From positions 62,001-126,000 of the forward strand of contig NZ_KK211416.1 of the NCBI RefSeq assembly GCF_000622245.1: DNA of 64,000 bases, written 5' to 3'. The notes under the pieces are model-generated. The model saw only the letters and a list, made by a program, of their open reading frames with translations, had not been told where the DNA came from and ran no database searches. This document shows, in pieces, positions 18,484-27,795 of this stretch (the stretch's first letter is position 1; every line of letters begins with the position of its first letter). This DNA comes from Fusobacterium perfoetens ATCC 29250 (GTDB lineage Bacteria; Fusobacteriota; Fusobacteriia; Fusobacteriales; Fusobacteriaceae). The position numbers and the translations under genes were made by a program.

Positions 18484-18533
18484 AAAAAATGAACCTTTTT
18501 ATTGGAATTTATCCAAAAAATGGTTCATTTTTA
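18484..18533 (-). terminator. Intrinsic terminator after aroA
   Basis: An eleven-base stem AAAAATGAACC / GGTTCATTTTT, extended by an inner TTGGA/TCCAA helix, with a T-run on the minus strand. Confidence 0.88.
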
Positions 18534-18538
18534 TATTT

Positions 18539-19840
18539 TTATTTTATTTCTTCTATTTTTCCCTCAAGATTTATAAAATCATTCCAAAAGTTTGGATAAG
18601 ATTTATCTACACAGTTAGCTCCAGATAAAATAAGTTTTTCTTTACATTTTATAGAGGCGATTCCCAAGCTCATAGCTATTCTATGGTCATTCCAACATTC
18701 TACTTTTCCACCATTTAAAGATTTTTTTCCTCTTATAATAAGACCATCAGAAAGTTCTATAACTTCCCCACCGATTTTATTTAATTCTGTAGCAATAGCA
18801 TTTAATCTATCACACTCTTTTATACGAAGCCTACCAGCATTTATTATTTTTGTTTCTCCTTCACTAAGAGCTGCTAAAACTGTAAGAATAGGAATAATAT
18901 CAGGACAGTCATTGGCATCAATAATAGTCCCTTTTGTATTAGAAGAACTTGAAATAATTTTATTTTTTTCTATTTTTAAATTTACTCCCATTCTTTTTAA
19001 AATTTCTAAAATCTTTTTATCACCTTGAAGAGAATCTATATTTAAACCTTTAGAAATGACTTCTCTATCTGTCAAAGCTCCAGCAACTAACCAAAAAGCT
19101 CCTTGAGAAAAATCTCCCTCAACATCAGAATCTATATTTTTATATTTTTGATTTCCTTTTATAATATATCTTTTATGATTTTGATTTTCTATAGAAATTC
19201 CATATTTTTTTAATGAATCTAAAGTTAAATCTACATAACTTGCTGATTCTAAAGAAGAAGTAATCTCTATAACAGAATCATTTTCTATTAGGGGCAGAGC
19301 AAATAAAAGTCCTGAAACAAATTGAGAACTTACATTTCCAGGTAAAAAATATTTTCCACCTTTTAATTTTCCGTTTATTTTTAAAGGAAGATTTATTTTA
19401 TCATTACAAGTTTCAAAATTTATATTGTCTTGTTTAAAAATTTCAAAATAAGGGTCTAATGGTCTTTCTTTTAATTTTCCTTCTCCATTAAAAATAATTT
19501 CTTCACTAGATAAAGCTCCTAAAGGAATTAGAAATCTTAAAGTTGAACCTGATTCATTACAATAAATATTTTTATTTTGAAGTTTAATTTTTCCATTTAC
19601 ACCCTCTATAAGAAAAGCTCTTCTATCTTTTATTTTTGAGGGAATCTCTTTTATAGTAGCTCCTAAATTTTTAAGTCCATTACAAGTAGCTTCAATATCT
19701 TTTGACATACTTATATTATCAACTATACTTTCTCCATCTCCTAAAGAAGCACAAATAATTTCTCTATGTCCTATACTTTTAGAAGAAGGGATAATAACCT
19801 CTCCACTTAAAGAGTTAGGAGTTATAATTATATCTTTCAT
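18539..19840 (-). CDS. aroA: 3-phosphoshikimate 1-carboxyvinyltransferase (EPSP synthase), canonical copy
   Basis: 433 residues. The EPSP-synthase motifs are intact: SSKSIGHREIICASL, NESGSTLRFL, ERPLDPY, VSSQFVSG, CPDIIPI, LRIKECDRL with the catalytic Glu, WNDHRIAMS and CVDKSYPNFW. It transfers enolpyruvate from PEP to shikimate-3-phosphate in chorismate synthesis. It is the last gene of a co-directional series behind aroB (ten bases). TGGAGAG precedes the ATG. This is the copy that should supply the pathway; the copy at 3472 is aberrant. Confidence 0.95.
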   Translation of the reverse strand: MKDIIITPNSLSGEVIIPSSKSIGHREIICASLGDGESIVDNISMSKDIEATCNGLKNLGATIKEIPSKIKDRRAFLIEGVNGKIKLQNKNIYCNESGSTLRFLIPLGALSSEEIIFNGEGKLKERPLDPYFEIFKQDNINFETCNDKINLPLKINGKLKGGKYFLPGNVSSQFVSGLLFALPLIENDSVIEITSSLESASYVDLTLDSLKKYGISIENQNHKRYIIKGNQKYKNIDSDVEGDFSQGAFWLVAGALTDREVISKGLNIDSLQGDKKILEILKRMGVNLKIEKNKIISSSSNTKGTIIDANDCPDIIPILTVLAALSEGETKIINAGRLRIKECDRLNAIATELNKIGGEVIELSDGLIIRGKKSLNGGKVECWNDHRIAMSLGIASIKCKEKLILSGANCVDKSYPNFWNDFINLEGKIEEIK

Positions 19841-19850
19841 AAACTCTCCA

Positions 19851-20909
19851 TTAAATATATTTTTCTATATCATTAAAATCTATTTTCATTATTTTTCCAT
19901 TTCCTATTTCAGAAAGGACTATAAGATTTATAGATTTTCCAAAATTCTTTTTATCTCTACCAATTGTATTTAAAGTTTTTTCTCTATTAATTTCACAATC
20001 TGTAGGTAATGAAAATTTTTCTAAAACTCTTTTTATTTTTTCAAAAGTTCCTTTTTCACTAATCCCTAAATTTTCCATAATTTCAGTAATTTTACACATA
20101 CCAATAGACACAGCTTCTCCATGAGTAAAAGTTTCAAAATTATAGTTTTTTTCTATTGCATGACCTATTGTATGTCCAAAGTTAAGAATCATTCTTTCTC
20201 CTTTGTCAAATTCATCATTTTCCACGACTTTTTTCTTAACCATACAACAAGCTTCAATTATATTTTGAGATTTTTCTAAAGCCTCTTTTTCATCTTTCAT
20301 ATTTTTAAAAAGTGAGAATAAATTTTTATCTCTTATACAGCTACATTTTATGGCTTCTCCTAATCCATCACGAAAATATCTAAGTGGTAATGTTTTTAAA
20401 AGTTCTGTATCTATAAATACAGCTTTAGGTTGATAAAAACTTCCAACTAGATTTTTTCCCTCTTCTAAGTCTACAGCTACTTTTCCACCAATACTACTAT
20501 CTATTTGAGCAAGCAGAGAGGTTGGAACTTGTATAAAATCAATTCCTCTTAAAAATGTAGCAGCTACAAAACCTCCTAAATCTCCTACAACTCCACCACC
20601 TAAAGTTATTATTAAATCTCCTCTAGTGATTTTTTCTTCTACAAGTTTTTTATAAATCTCACTAGCCATATTGAGATTTTTACTTTTTTCTCCTGGAGGA
20701 ATAATAAAATAACTAACTAAAAAATTTTCTTTTTCCAAAACTTTTACTAATCTTTCAAGATAAAAAGAGGCTACATTTTCATCTGTTATTATAAAAATCT
20801 TGTTATATGAAAAATTCTCTTTTATTTTTTCTCCAATTTTTTCTAAAAGATTTTTATCTATTTCTATTTTATATGATTTTATTCCTAAATTTATATCTAT
20901 AGTTTTCAT
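19851..20909 (-). CDS. aroB: 3-dehydroquinate synthase
   Basis: 352 residues, standard AroB length. NAD- and metal-site motifs: GGGVVGDLGGFVAATFLRG (about residue 105), PTSLLAQIDSSIGGK, Lys in GLGEAIKC, NFGHTIGHAIE and THGEAVSIGM. It converts DAHP to 3-dehydroquinate, the second step of the shikimate pathway. It lies between hydG (14 bases) and aroA (10 bases). AAAGAGG precedes the ATG. Confidence 0.96.
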   Translation of the reverse strand: MKTIDINLGIKSYKIEIDKNLLEKIGEKIKENFSYNKIFIITDENVASFYLERLVKVLEKENFLVSYFIIPPGEKSKNLNMASEIYKKLVEEKITRGDLIITLGGGVVGDLGGFVAATFLRGIDFIQVPTSLLAQIDSSIGGKVAVDLEEGKNLVGSFYQPKAVFIDTELLKTLPLRYFRDGLGEAIKCSCIRDKNLFSLFKNMKDEKEALEKSQNIIEACCMVKKKVVENDEFDKGERMILNFGHTIGHAIEKNYNFETFTHGEAVSIGMCKITEIMENLGISEKGTFEKIKRVLEKFSLPTDCEINREKTLNTIGRDKKNFGKSINLIVLSEIGNGKIMKIDFNDIEKYI

Positions 20910-20923
20910 ACATACCTCTTTAA

Positions 20924-22327
20924 TTAAACTGATATATCTCTAGCACCATTTTCTATATCTTTTAAGTAACCTTTTATTTTTTCTTTAAATTTTTCATCTT
21001 TAACTTTTTCAAGTTCTTTTAAAATAGTTTCATCTCCTATCTTTCTTAAATTTTCATCAGCATAATCTAATAAAAATTCTTTTAAAGTCATCATTGCATT
21101 GGCTTCACACATAACATTAATTTTTCCACTTTTTGCAATTTCCATAAATCTATCCCCTGTTCTTCCAGAACGATAACAAGCTGTACAATAACTTGGGATA
21201 TATCCACTTTTCATTAAACTTTCTAACATTTCCATTGGAGACCTATGGTCACCAACTTCAAATTGTGCTGTGTTTTCATTATTTTCTAAATATCCTCCAA
21301 CTCCTGTACAAGAACCAGCACTTACTTGTGAAATTCCTAATTCTATAACACTATCTCTAAATTTACTTTCTTCTCTTGTAGATAATATCATTCCTGTGTA
21401 AGGAACGGCTAATCTTAAAACAGCCACAATCTTTTTAAATTCATAGTCATTTACAAGATATGGATATTCTTCTAAAGTTACATTACTTGCTTCTCTAAGT
21501 CTTGGAACTGAAATTGTATGAGGACCAACTCCTGTAACTTTTTCTAATTCATTAGCATACATAATCATAGCTACAGTTTCATATTTATGGTCATAAAGTC
21601 CATAAAGAACTCCAATTCCTACATCATCTATTCCAGCTTTTCTAGCTCTAAACATAGCTGTAGTGTGGTAATAATAATTTTTCTTTGGTCCACTTAAATG
21701 CATTCTATCATAAGTTTTTTCATGGAAAGATTCTTGGAAAAGAGTATAAGTTCCAATTTCAGCTTCTTTTAATTTTTTATAATTTTCTATAGTTGTTGCT
21801 GCAATATTTATATTTATTCTTCTTATATTTCCATTTTCAAATTTTATAGAATAAATATCTTTTATACAATCTAAAATATAATCTATAGAACAATTAATTG
21901 GGTCTTCTCCAGCTTCTAAAACTATTCTTTTGTGTCCTAATTTTTCTAAAGCTTTTACCTCTTCAACTAATTCTTCTCTAGTAAGTTTTTTTCTTGTTAA
22001 ATCTTCATTACAATGTTGGTATCCACAATATTTACAATTATTTACACAGTAGTTACTTACATAAAGAGGAGCAAACATAACTATTCTTTTTCCATAAATT
22101 CTTTCTTTAACCTCTTTGGCTATTTTAAACATTTTATTTAAAATTTCTTCATCATTTACAGATAGTAGAATAGCTGCTTCTTCTGGAGTAATCCCTTCAC
22201 ATAATCTAGCTTTTTCTAAAATTCTATTTATTTCTTCTTCATTGTTAGATTTTAATTTAGCATTTTCTAAAATTTTATTAATATTTTCCTCATTTAAAAA
22301 ACTTATATCATATTTTTTTTCTATCAT
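20924..22327 (-). CDS. hydG: [FeFe]-hydrogenase maturase HydG (radical-SAM tyrosine lyase)
   Basis: 467 residues, HydG length. The radical-SAM cluster motif is C94-x3-C98-x2-C101 (YCVNNCKYCGY). The C-terminal C381-x2-C384-x22-C407 motif matches the CX2CX22C signature that binds the second cluster in HydG and is lacking in the related tyrosine lyase ThiH. HydG cleaves tyrosine to supply CO and cyanide for the H-cluster. HydE, HydF and hydrogenase genes are not in this window. It is embedded between an endonuclease gene and aroB. AGGAAGG precedes the ATG. Confidence 0.93.
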   Translation of the reverse strand: MIEKKYDISFLNEENINKILENAKLKSNNEEEINRILEKARLCEGITPEEAAILLSVNDEEILNKMFKIAKEVKERIYGKRIVMFAPLYVSNYCVNNCKYCGYQHCNEDLTRKKLTREELVEEVKALEKLGHKRIVLEAGEDPINCSIDYILDCIKDIYSIKFENGNIRRININIAATTIENYKKLKEAEIGTYTLFQESFHEKTYDRMHLSGPKKNYYYHTTAMFRARKAGIDDVGIGVLYGLYDHKYETVAMIMYANELEKVTGVGPHTISVPRLREASNVTLEEYPYLVNDYEFKKIVAVLRLAVPYTGMILSTREESKFRDSVIELGISQVSAGSCTGVGGYLENNENTAQFEVGDHRSPMEMLESLMKSGYIPSYCTACYRSGRTGDRFMEIAKSGKINVMCEANAMMTLKEFLLDYADENLRKIGDETILKELEKVKDEKFKEKIKGYLKDIENGARDISV

Positions 22328-22358
22328 TTTTCTTCCTTCCTGTACCCTACTTTTAGTA

Positions 22359-23456
22359 TTATTTTTTATATTTTTCTTTTAATTCTTCTAAAGTAATTTC
22401 TATTCCAAATTTTTCTAATAATTTTTTTCTTTCGAAATATAATTTTTCTAACATCTTTTCTTTTTCTCTAAAAATACCATAATGAATTTTTTTATGACAA
22501 GTAGGACAAAGACTTACAATATTTCCTATTACATCTAAACTATTTTCAAATTCATCTTGATAATTTAAAGGAATTAAATGGTGAGCTTCCATATATTGTT
22601 TTTTAGTAGTATCTGAAATAAAAGATTGATGATTATTATCAAATTCACAAAGAAAATTAGCCTTTTCTATTGCTCCTTTAGAAATGCTTGGGTCTCTAGG
22701 CCAAATTTTTTCATTTTCGGAAATTCTAGGAGTTAATTTTTTCTTTGGGGATATTTCCATTTCTTCTGAACTTGATTCTTGTACTTGAAAATTTAACTCA
22801 TCTTCATTGGTTATAAAAAGTTTATCATCTAAAATATAACTTTCTATTATCTTTGAAAAATCATTTATATATAGCAAATGTTTTAATTCTAAATAGATAT
22901 TTAGCATATTTATTAAATCATTTATTAAAACATTTTCATTGGGTAGAGTTTTTAAATCATATTCTACACCACAAATATGTCCAAGTTCATATCCTTTAGC
23001 TAGATTTCCTTCTCCTAAAGATATTTCTTCTAAATCTTTATAACTTCTATCTTTTAATATTAATAATTTTCTTTTTAATTTATCTGAAACTTTTTTTATA
23101 TTTTCACTACCTTTTTTCTTACCAAATTCTTTTTTATAAAAAGTCCAACCTTGATTAAGAGAAAGATAGACCTTATTTATTTTTTCATCAAAAAGATAAA
23201 CTAAATAATATCCTTCTTGAGCTGATTGAGTTATATCTTTATCAAAAATGGCTATCCAAGGAACTGCTGCCCAACCACCTTGACCACAAGAACCATCTAC
23301 TTTATATTTTTTTATATCTAAATTAATTTTATTTTTTATTAATTCAGGAATATCTTTTCTTATAAAATATCCTAAAGAATTTTTAGCAAAATTTTTTTCT
23401 TTTTCATTAAGATATTCATTAGAAATTTTTATAAAACATTCTCTTAAATTCTCCAT
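22359..23456 (-). CDS. McrB-N-like (DUF3578) / HNH endonuclease, modification-dependent restriction type
   Basis: 365 residues with two domains. The N-terminal 190 residues carry VDGSCGQGGWAAVPWIAIFD, GYYLVYLFDE and LSLNQGWTFY, the pattern of the DUF3578 domain found at the N-terminus of McrB-like proteins. The C-terminal 100 residues are an HNH nuclease: CEFDNNHQSF, MEAHHLIPL, NIVSLCPTCHKKIHYG, with the His pair, Asn and zinc Cys residues present. Such fusions are type IV, cutting modified DNA. The gene sits inside a metabolic operon, 20 bases after hemL and 31 before hydG, with its own AGAGG site. The substrate modification cannot be read from sequence. Confidence 0.82.
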   Translation of the reverse strand: MENLRECFIKISNEYLNEKEKNFAKNSLGYFIRKDIPELIKNKINLDIKKYKVDGSCGQGGWAAVPWIAIFDKDITQSAQEGYYLVYLFDEKINKVYLSLNQGWTFYKKEFGKKKGSENIKKVSDKLKRKLLILKDRSYKDLEEISLGEGNLAKGYELGHICGVEYDLKTLPNENVLINDLINMLNIYLELKHLLYINDFSKIIESYILDDKLFITNEDELNFQVQESSSEEMEISPKKKLTPRISENEKIWPRDPSISKGAIEKANFLCEFDNNHQSFISDTTKKQYMEAHHLIPLNYQDEFENSLDVIGNIVSLCPTCHKKIHYGIFREKEKMLEKLYFERKKLLEKFGIEITLEELKEKYKK

Positions 23457-23476
23457 AATTTTTCCTCTAAAATTAA

Positions 23477-24775
23477 TTATTTTTTACTGATTTTTTCAAA
23501 AGCCTTTCTTGCAACTTTTAAAGTTTTTTCTATATCTTCCTCAGTTAAAGCTAAAGAAATAAAATGTGCTTCAAATTGAGATGGAGGAATAACAATTCCA
23601 TTGTCTAACATCTCATTAAAGTATATAGCAAAATTTTCTGTATTTGATGAAAGAGCATCTTCTAAATTATTAACTTCTTTCCTATCTGTGAAGAATATTG
23701 TATAAAGAGAACCTAATCTATTAATACAAACAGGCACATTATATTCCATAGCAATTTTTTCTAATTCAGTTGTAATATATTTTGTTTTTTCTTCTAAAGT
23801 TTTATAAATAGTTTCTCTATTTTCATATAAATATCCTATTGTTTCAAGTCCAGCCCTTACAGATATAGGATTTCCTGATAAAGTTCCAGCATGATAAACT
23901 CTACCAATAGGAGCAACTAAATCCATTATCTTTTTTTTTCCACCAAAAGCTCCCACAGGATATCCACCACCAATTATTTTTCCAAGAGTTGTCATATCAG
24001 GAGTTATTCCAAAATATTCTTGGGCTCCTCCAAGAGATAATCTAAAACCAGAAATAACTTCATCAAAAATTAAAACTGTTTTAGTCTTTGTACAAATCTC
24101 TCTTACAAATTTTAAAAATTCTACATCAGGAGTTATTACGCCCATATTAGCTGGAACAGGTTCCATTATTAAACAAGCTACATCTTCTTTTTCTAATATC
24201 TCTTGAATTTTTTCTCTATTACCAAAAGGAACTGTTAAAGTATCTTGTAAAACTCCAGCAGTAATTCCATTACTATCCTGATAACCATCTGTTAAAAGTC
24301 CAGACCCAGATTTTACTAAAAGAGCATCAGAATGTCCATGATAACAACCTTCAAATTTTAAAATTTTGTTTCTCATTGTATAGGCTCTAGCAAGTCTAAC
24401 AGCTGACATTGTAGCCTCTGTTCCAGAAGTTGTAAGTCTAACTTTTTCTATTGATGGACAAGATTTTGTTATTAATTTTGCAAGTTCTACTTCTAATTTT
24501 GTAGGTAATCCATAAGAACTTCCATTTTCAATCTCATCTCTCACACCAGCAATAACTCTTTCAAAATTATGTCCAAGTATCATTGGACCCCAAGAACAAA
24601 TATAGTCTATATATTTATTTCCATCTTCATCCCAAAGTTTTGAACCTTTAGCTTTTTTTACAAAGATAGGAGCCTCTCTATTTACAGATTTAAAAGCTCT
24701 AACAGGACTGTTAACTCCTCCAGGAATAAATTTTATTGCTTCATCATATATATTTTTAGAATTTTGATAACTCAT
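23477..24775 (-). CDS. hemL: Glutamate-1-semialdehyde 2,1-aminomutase
   Basis: About 432 residues. PLP-enzyme motifs: GGVNSPVRAFKSVN, SGTEATMSAVRLARAYT, EGCYHGHSDALLV, DEVISGFR, the PLP lysine in TTLGKIIGGGYPVGAFGG, and AGTLSGNP. It forms 5-aminolevulinate in the C5 tetrapyrrole pathway. I start at the ATG at 24775: an upstream in-frame ATG at 24793 would place the ribosome site AAAGGAGAT inside the gene, whereas it is correctly spaced for 24775. A TATAAT lies about 35 bases upstream. First gene of the series with the HNH nuclease, hydG, aroB and aroA. Confidence 0.95.
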   Translation of the reverse strand: MSYQNSKNIYDEAIKFIPGGVNSPVRAFKSVNREAPIFVKKAKGSKLWDEDGNKYIDYICSWGPMILGHNFERVIAGVRDEIENGSSYGLPTKLEVELAKLITKSCPSIEKVRLTTSGTEATMSAVRLARAYTMRNKILKFEGCYHGHSDALLVKSGSGLLTDGYQDSNGITAGVLQDTLTVPFGNREKIQEILEKEDVACLIMEPVPANMGVITPDVEFLKFVREICTKTKTVLIFDEVISGFRLSLGGAQEYFGITPDMTTLGKIIGGGYPVGAFGGKKKIMDLVAPIGRVYHAGTLSGNPISVRAGLETIGYLYENRETIYKTLEEKTKYITTELEKIAMEYNVPVCINRLGSLYTIFFTDRKEVNNLEDALSSNTENFAIYFNEMLDNGIVIPPSQFEAHFISLALTEEDIEKTLKVARKAFEKISKK

Positions 24776-24924
24776 TTTTATATCTCCTTTCATACTTTAC
24801 AAAGATATTATATCACAATTGGATTAATTATTTTCATATTTCTAAATTTTTTATAATTTTATTTAACAATTTTTACTTTTTTATCAGTCTAAAAAATCGA
24901 ATTAAAATTTTATGGAGGTATATT

Positions 24925-25335
24925 ATGTTTTCAATAGATTACAAAGTTATTGTATCAGATATAAATTACGGAGGTCATATGGGAAATGAAAGAGCTTTAA
25001 TTATTTTCCAACAGGCTAGAATGGAATTTTTAAATTCTCTAGGATATGATGAAGTAAATATTGGAGAAGATAAAGGAATTATTCAATTAGAATCTCATGT
25101 ATATTATTTAAAAGAGGTAAAACTTGGAGAAAATTTAAAATGTTTTATAAAAGATATAGAATGTACCAGAGCTTCTTTTGATACTTTTTATGAAGTTGTA
25201 AATGAAAAAAATGAAATTGTTTTAAAAGGTTCTACTAAAAATATGGCTTTTGATTATAATAAACAAAAACCTGGAAGAATGCCAAAAGAATTTGTAGAAG
25301 CACTAGATAATTATAAAAAATCAGTGACTTTATAA
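24925..25335 (+). CDS. Hotdog-fold (4HBT) acyl-CoA thioesterase-like protein
   Basis: 136 residues, typical of single-domain YbgC/4HBT thioesterases. The active-site region reads VSDINYGGHMGNERALIIFQQAR on the central helix, followed by the strand pattern of the hotdog fold (LGENLKCFIKD, FDTFYEVVN). It probably hydrolyses a small acyl-CoA; the substrate is unknown. ATGGAGG precedes the ATG. It begins the + strand block, 49 bases ahead of moxR, and may be co-transcribed with the bat genes. Confidence 0.8.
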   Translation: MFSIDYKVIVSDINYGGHMGNERALIIFQQARMEFLNSLGYDEVNIGEDKGIIQLESHVYYLKEVKLGENLKCFIKDIECTRASFDTFYEVVNEKNEIVLKGSTKNMAFDYNKQKPGRMPKEFVEALDNYKKSVTL

Positions 25336-25384
25336 TGCCATATGAGAGGTATAGAATTTTTTTAAAAATGAGAGGTGAATTAAC

Positions 25385-26323
25385 TTGGAAACTAATGCTA
25401 TTATTTCAATTTTAAAATCAGAAATTAGAAAAAAAGTTATTGGTCAAGAAAATATGATAGATAAAATTCTTATTGGAATTTTAACAGAAAGTCATATTTT
25501 ATTAGAGGGATTTCCTGGACTTGCAAAATCTTTAACAGTAAATACTATTGCAGAAACTTTAGGATTAAAATTTTCTAGAATACAATTTACACCAGATTTA
25601 TTACCAAGTGATATAATTGGTACTGAAATTTATAATGAGAAAACTGGAGAATTTTATACTAAAAAAGGTCCACTTTTTGCAAATATTGTGTTAGCTGATG
25701 AAATAAATAGAGCTCCAGCTAAAGTACAAGCTGCCCTTTTAGAGGCTATGCAAGAAAAACAAGTAACTATAGCCAATGAAACTTTTTTACTTGAAAAACC
25801 TTTTATAGTTCTAGCTACTCAAAACCCGATAGAACAAAATGGAACTTATCCATTGCCAGAGGCTCAACAAGACAGATTTTTAATGAAAGTAAAAGTTGAA
25901 TATCCTACAAAAGCTGAAGAAATGGAATTTTTAAATCTTATCACTGGTGAAAATGATTTTGATGAGATTGAAATTAAAAAAATTCTTGATAAAGATGGTT
26001 TAACTTCTTTAAAAAATCAAGTTAAAAAAGTTTATATTGATGATAAATTAAAAGAGTATATTTTAAACATTGTATTTAAAACAAGAGAAAAATCTCAATT
26101 TATATCTTGTGGAGCTTCTCCAAGAGCAAGTATAGCTTTAGTAAAAGCTTCAAAAGCTAATGCTTTCTTAGAGGGAAGAGATTTTGTAATGCCAGAAGAT
26201 ATTAAAAAAGTTATATATGATGTGCTACGTCATAGAATAATTTTATCTTATGAAGCTCTTGCTTCTGAAAAAAATGTTGATGAAATAATTATGGAAATTA
26301 TAGAATCTGTAGAATTACCATAG
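25385..26323 (+). CDS. MoxR-family AAA+ ATPase
   Basis: 312 residues. Walker A GFPGLAKSL (about residue 42), Walker B with the MoxR signature LADEINRAPAKVQAALLEAMQE, sensor ATQNPIEQNGTYPLPEAQQDRF and a C-terminal lid with GASPRASIALVKASKA. MoxR ATPases work as chaperones with the VWA proteins encoded next to them. I use the TTG at 25385, with GAGAGGTGAATT upstream; no ATG fits as well. It opens the moxR-DUF58-bat operon. Confidence 0.93.
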   Translation: METNAIISILKSEIRKKVIGQENMIDKILIGILTESHILLEGFPGLAKSLTVNTIAETLGLKFSRIQFTPDLLPSDIIGTEIYNEKTGEFYTKKGPLFANIVLADEINRAPAKVQAALLEAMQEKQVTIANETFLLEKPFIVLATQNPIEQNGTYPLPEAQQDRFLMKVKVEYPTKAEEMEFLNLITGENDFDEIEIKKILDKDGLTSLKNQVKKVYIDDKLKEYILNIVFKTREKSQFISCGASPRASIALVKASKANAFLEGRDFVMPEDIKKVIYDVLRHRIILSYEALASEKNVDEIIMEIIESVELP

Positions 26324-26335
26324 AAAGAGGTAATT

Positions 26336-27145
26336 ATGACAAAAGAAGAGTTATTAAAAAAAATTAAAAAAATAGATTTGAATATATCTTCAAAGGCTGA
26401 TGAATTTTTTGTAGGAAATTATCGTTCTATATTTAAAGGAAATGGAATGGAATTTTCTGATATAAGAAAATATGAAATCGGTGATGACGTCAAAAGAATT
26501 GACTGGAAAACAAGTGCTAGACAGAGAAAAACATATATAAAAGAATATGAGGAAGAGAGAGAACTTTCCATATTTCTTTTGGTAGATGTATCTCTTTCAA
26601 ATAATTTTAAAATGAAAGAGGATTTAATAACACAGATTGCTGGAAGTATAAGTTATAGTGCCACTAAAAATAGTGATAATGTAAGTTTAATATTATTTAC
26701 TGATAAAATAGAAAAATTTATTTCTCCACAAAAGGGAAAAAATCACTCTCTTAAAATTATAGAAGCTCTGCTAGATACAAAACCTTTAGGAAGGGGAACA
26801 GATATAAAAAATGTTTTAAACTTTTTTAATAAAATCCAGAAAAGACATTCTGTTGTATTTTTAATATCAGACTTTTTAGATAGTGGTTATGAAGAAACTT
26901 TAAAGCTTATACAACAAAAACATACAGTTATTCCTATAAGGATAATTGATAGAAAATTCCAATCTCTTCCAAAGGGATTTTTATTTAATTTACTAGATTC
27001 TGAAAGTGGAGAAACTGTTGTTGTAGGAAATTTAAAAGAGGATATAAATTTTCAAGAGGAAAAAATTTCAAATGTATTAGATATTTATACTGATGAAGAT
27101 TATGTAAAATCTCTTATGAAATTTTTTAGAAGGAGGAGTTTATGA
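26336..27145 (+). CDS. DUF58 domain protein of the bat operon
   Basis: 269 residues. The DUF58 signature is clear: GNYRSIFKGNGMEFSDIRKYEIGDDVKRIDWKTSAR, then a VWA-like FLLVDVSLS and VVFLISDF. Members accompany MoxR ATPases and are thought to take part in assembly of the Bat complex. No membrane segment. It follows moxR by 12 bases, and its stop overlaps the next start by four bases (ATGA). Confidence 0.9.
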   Translation: MTKEELLKKIKKIDLNISSKADEFFVGNYRSIFKGNGMEFSDIRKYEIGDDVKRIDWKTSARQRKTYIKEYEEERELSIFLLVDVSLSNNFKMKEDLITQIAGSISYSATKNSDNVSLILFTDKIEKFISPQKGKNHSLKIIEALLDTKPLGRGTDIKNVLNFFNKIQKRHSVVFLISDFLDSGYEETLKLIQQKHTVIPIRIIDRKFQSLPKGFLFNLLDSESGETVVVGNLKEDINFQEEKISNVLDIYTDEDYVKSLMKFFRRRSL

Positions 27146-27795
27146 GTGATATTTATATAGGTGATAAAGTTAACCTAAATATACAAGGTACTTCTAAAGA
27201 AAATATTCTTTCCTCATTTAAAGATTATCATATTGATGGAATTGATAAAAATAATACGATAACTTTCAGAAGTTTTAAAGTTGGAGATAATGTAATTGAT
27301 ATTGGAAATAATCAAATAAATTTGAAAGTTGCTTCATCAATTACAAAAGAAGATAAAAATATCTATATGAATTTAACAGATGAAAGTAATAAAATTGTAA
27401 ATTCTGGAGAATTTCCTTTTATAACTCTTTTGGGAGTTATAATGTTTCTTACAAGTATAAGTTATTTTATTATAAATTTTAGTAAAAAGAAAAAAATTGA
27501 AAAGATTATTCCTATTGATGAAAAATGTAAAAATATTTTAGAAAATCTTTCTGATGAAAATTTTCATTTTGAAATCAGTATGGCCTTGAGAGAATATATA
27601 GATTATGTATGTAAAAGTAATTTTTTAGCAGGAGTTTATAAAGAAAATTCTATAATTACAAAAGATGATATTGATTTTTTAAAAAATCTTGACTATTATA
27701 AATTTTCTCAAAATAAAATAAATGATAAAAATAATTATAAAATAAAAGCTTTTAAAATTTTTAATAAGTTAAAAGGAGGGGAAAATAATGTTTAA
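27142..27795 (+). CDS. Single-pass membrane protein of the bat operon (DUF4381-like position)
   Basis: 217 residues: an N-terminal beta-rich extracytoplasmic part (about 1-90), one membrane helix (FITLLGVIMFLTSISYFII, about 94-112), then a cytoplasmic helical domain with SMALREYIDYVC. In other bacteria a DUF4381-type gene occupies this slot between DUF58 and BatA, and topology and the REY segment fit, but I cannot confirm the family from sequence alone. Starts overlap on both sides, indicating tight translational coupling. AAGGAGG precedes the ATG. Confidence 0.7.
   Translation: MSDIYIGDKVNLNIQGTSKENILSSFKDYHIDGIDKNNTITFRSFKVGDNVIDIGNNQINLKVASSITKEDKNIYMNLTDESNKIVNSGEFPFITLLGVIMFLTSISYFIINFSKKKKIEKIIPIDEKCKNILENLSDENFHFEISMALREYIDYVCKSNFLAGVYKENSIITKDDIDFLKNLDYYKFSQNKINDKNNYKIKAFKIFNKLKGGENNV

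Noticed and set aside
24776-24793. Upstream ATG for hemL at 24793
   Set aside because: It would place the AAAGGAGAT ribosome site inside the coding sequence; the ATG at 24775 is correctly spaced.
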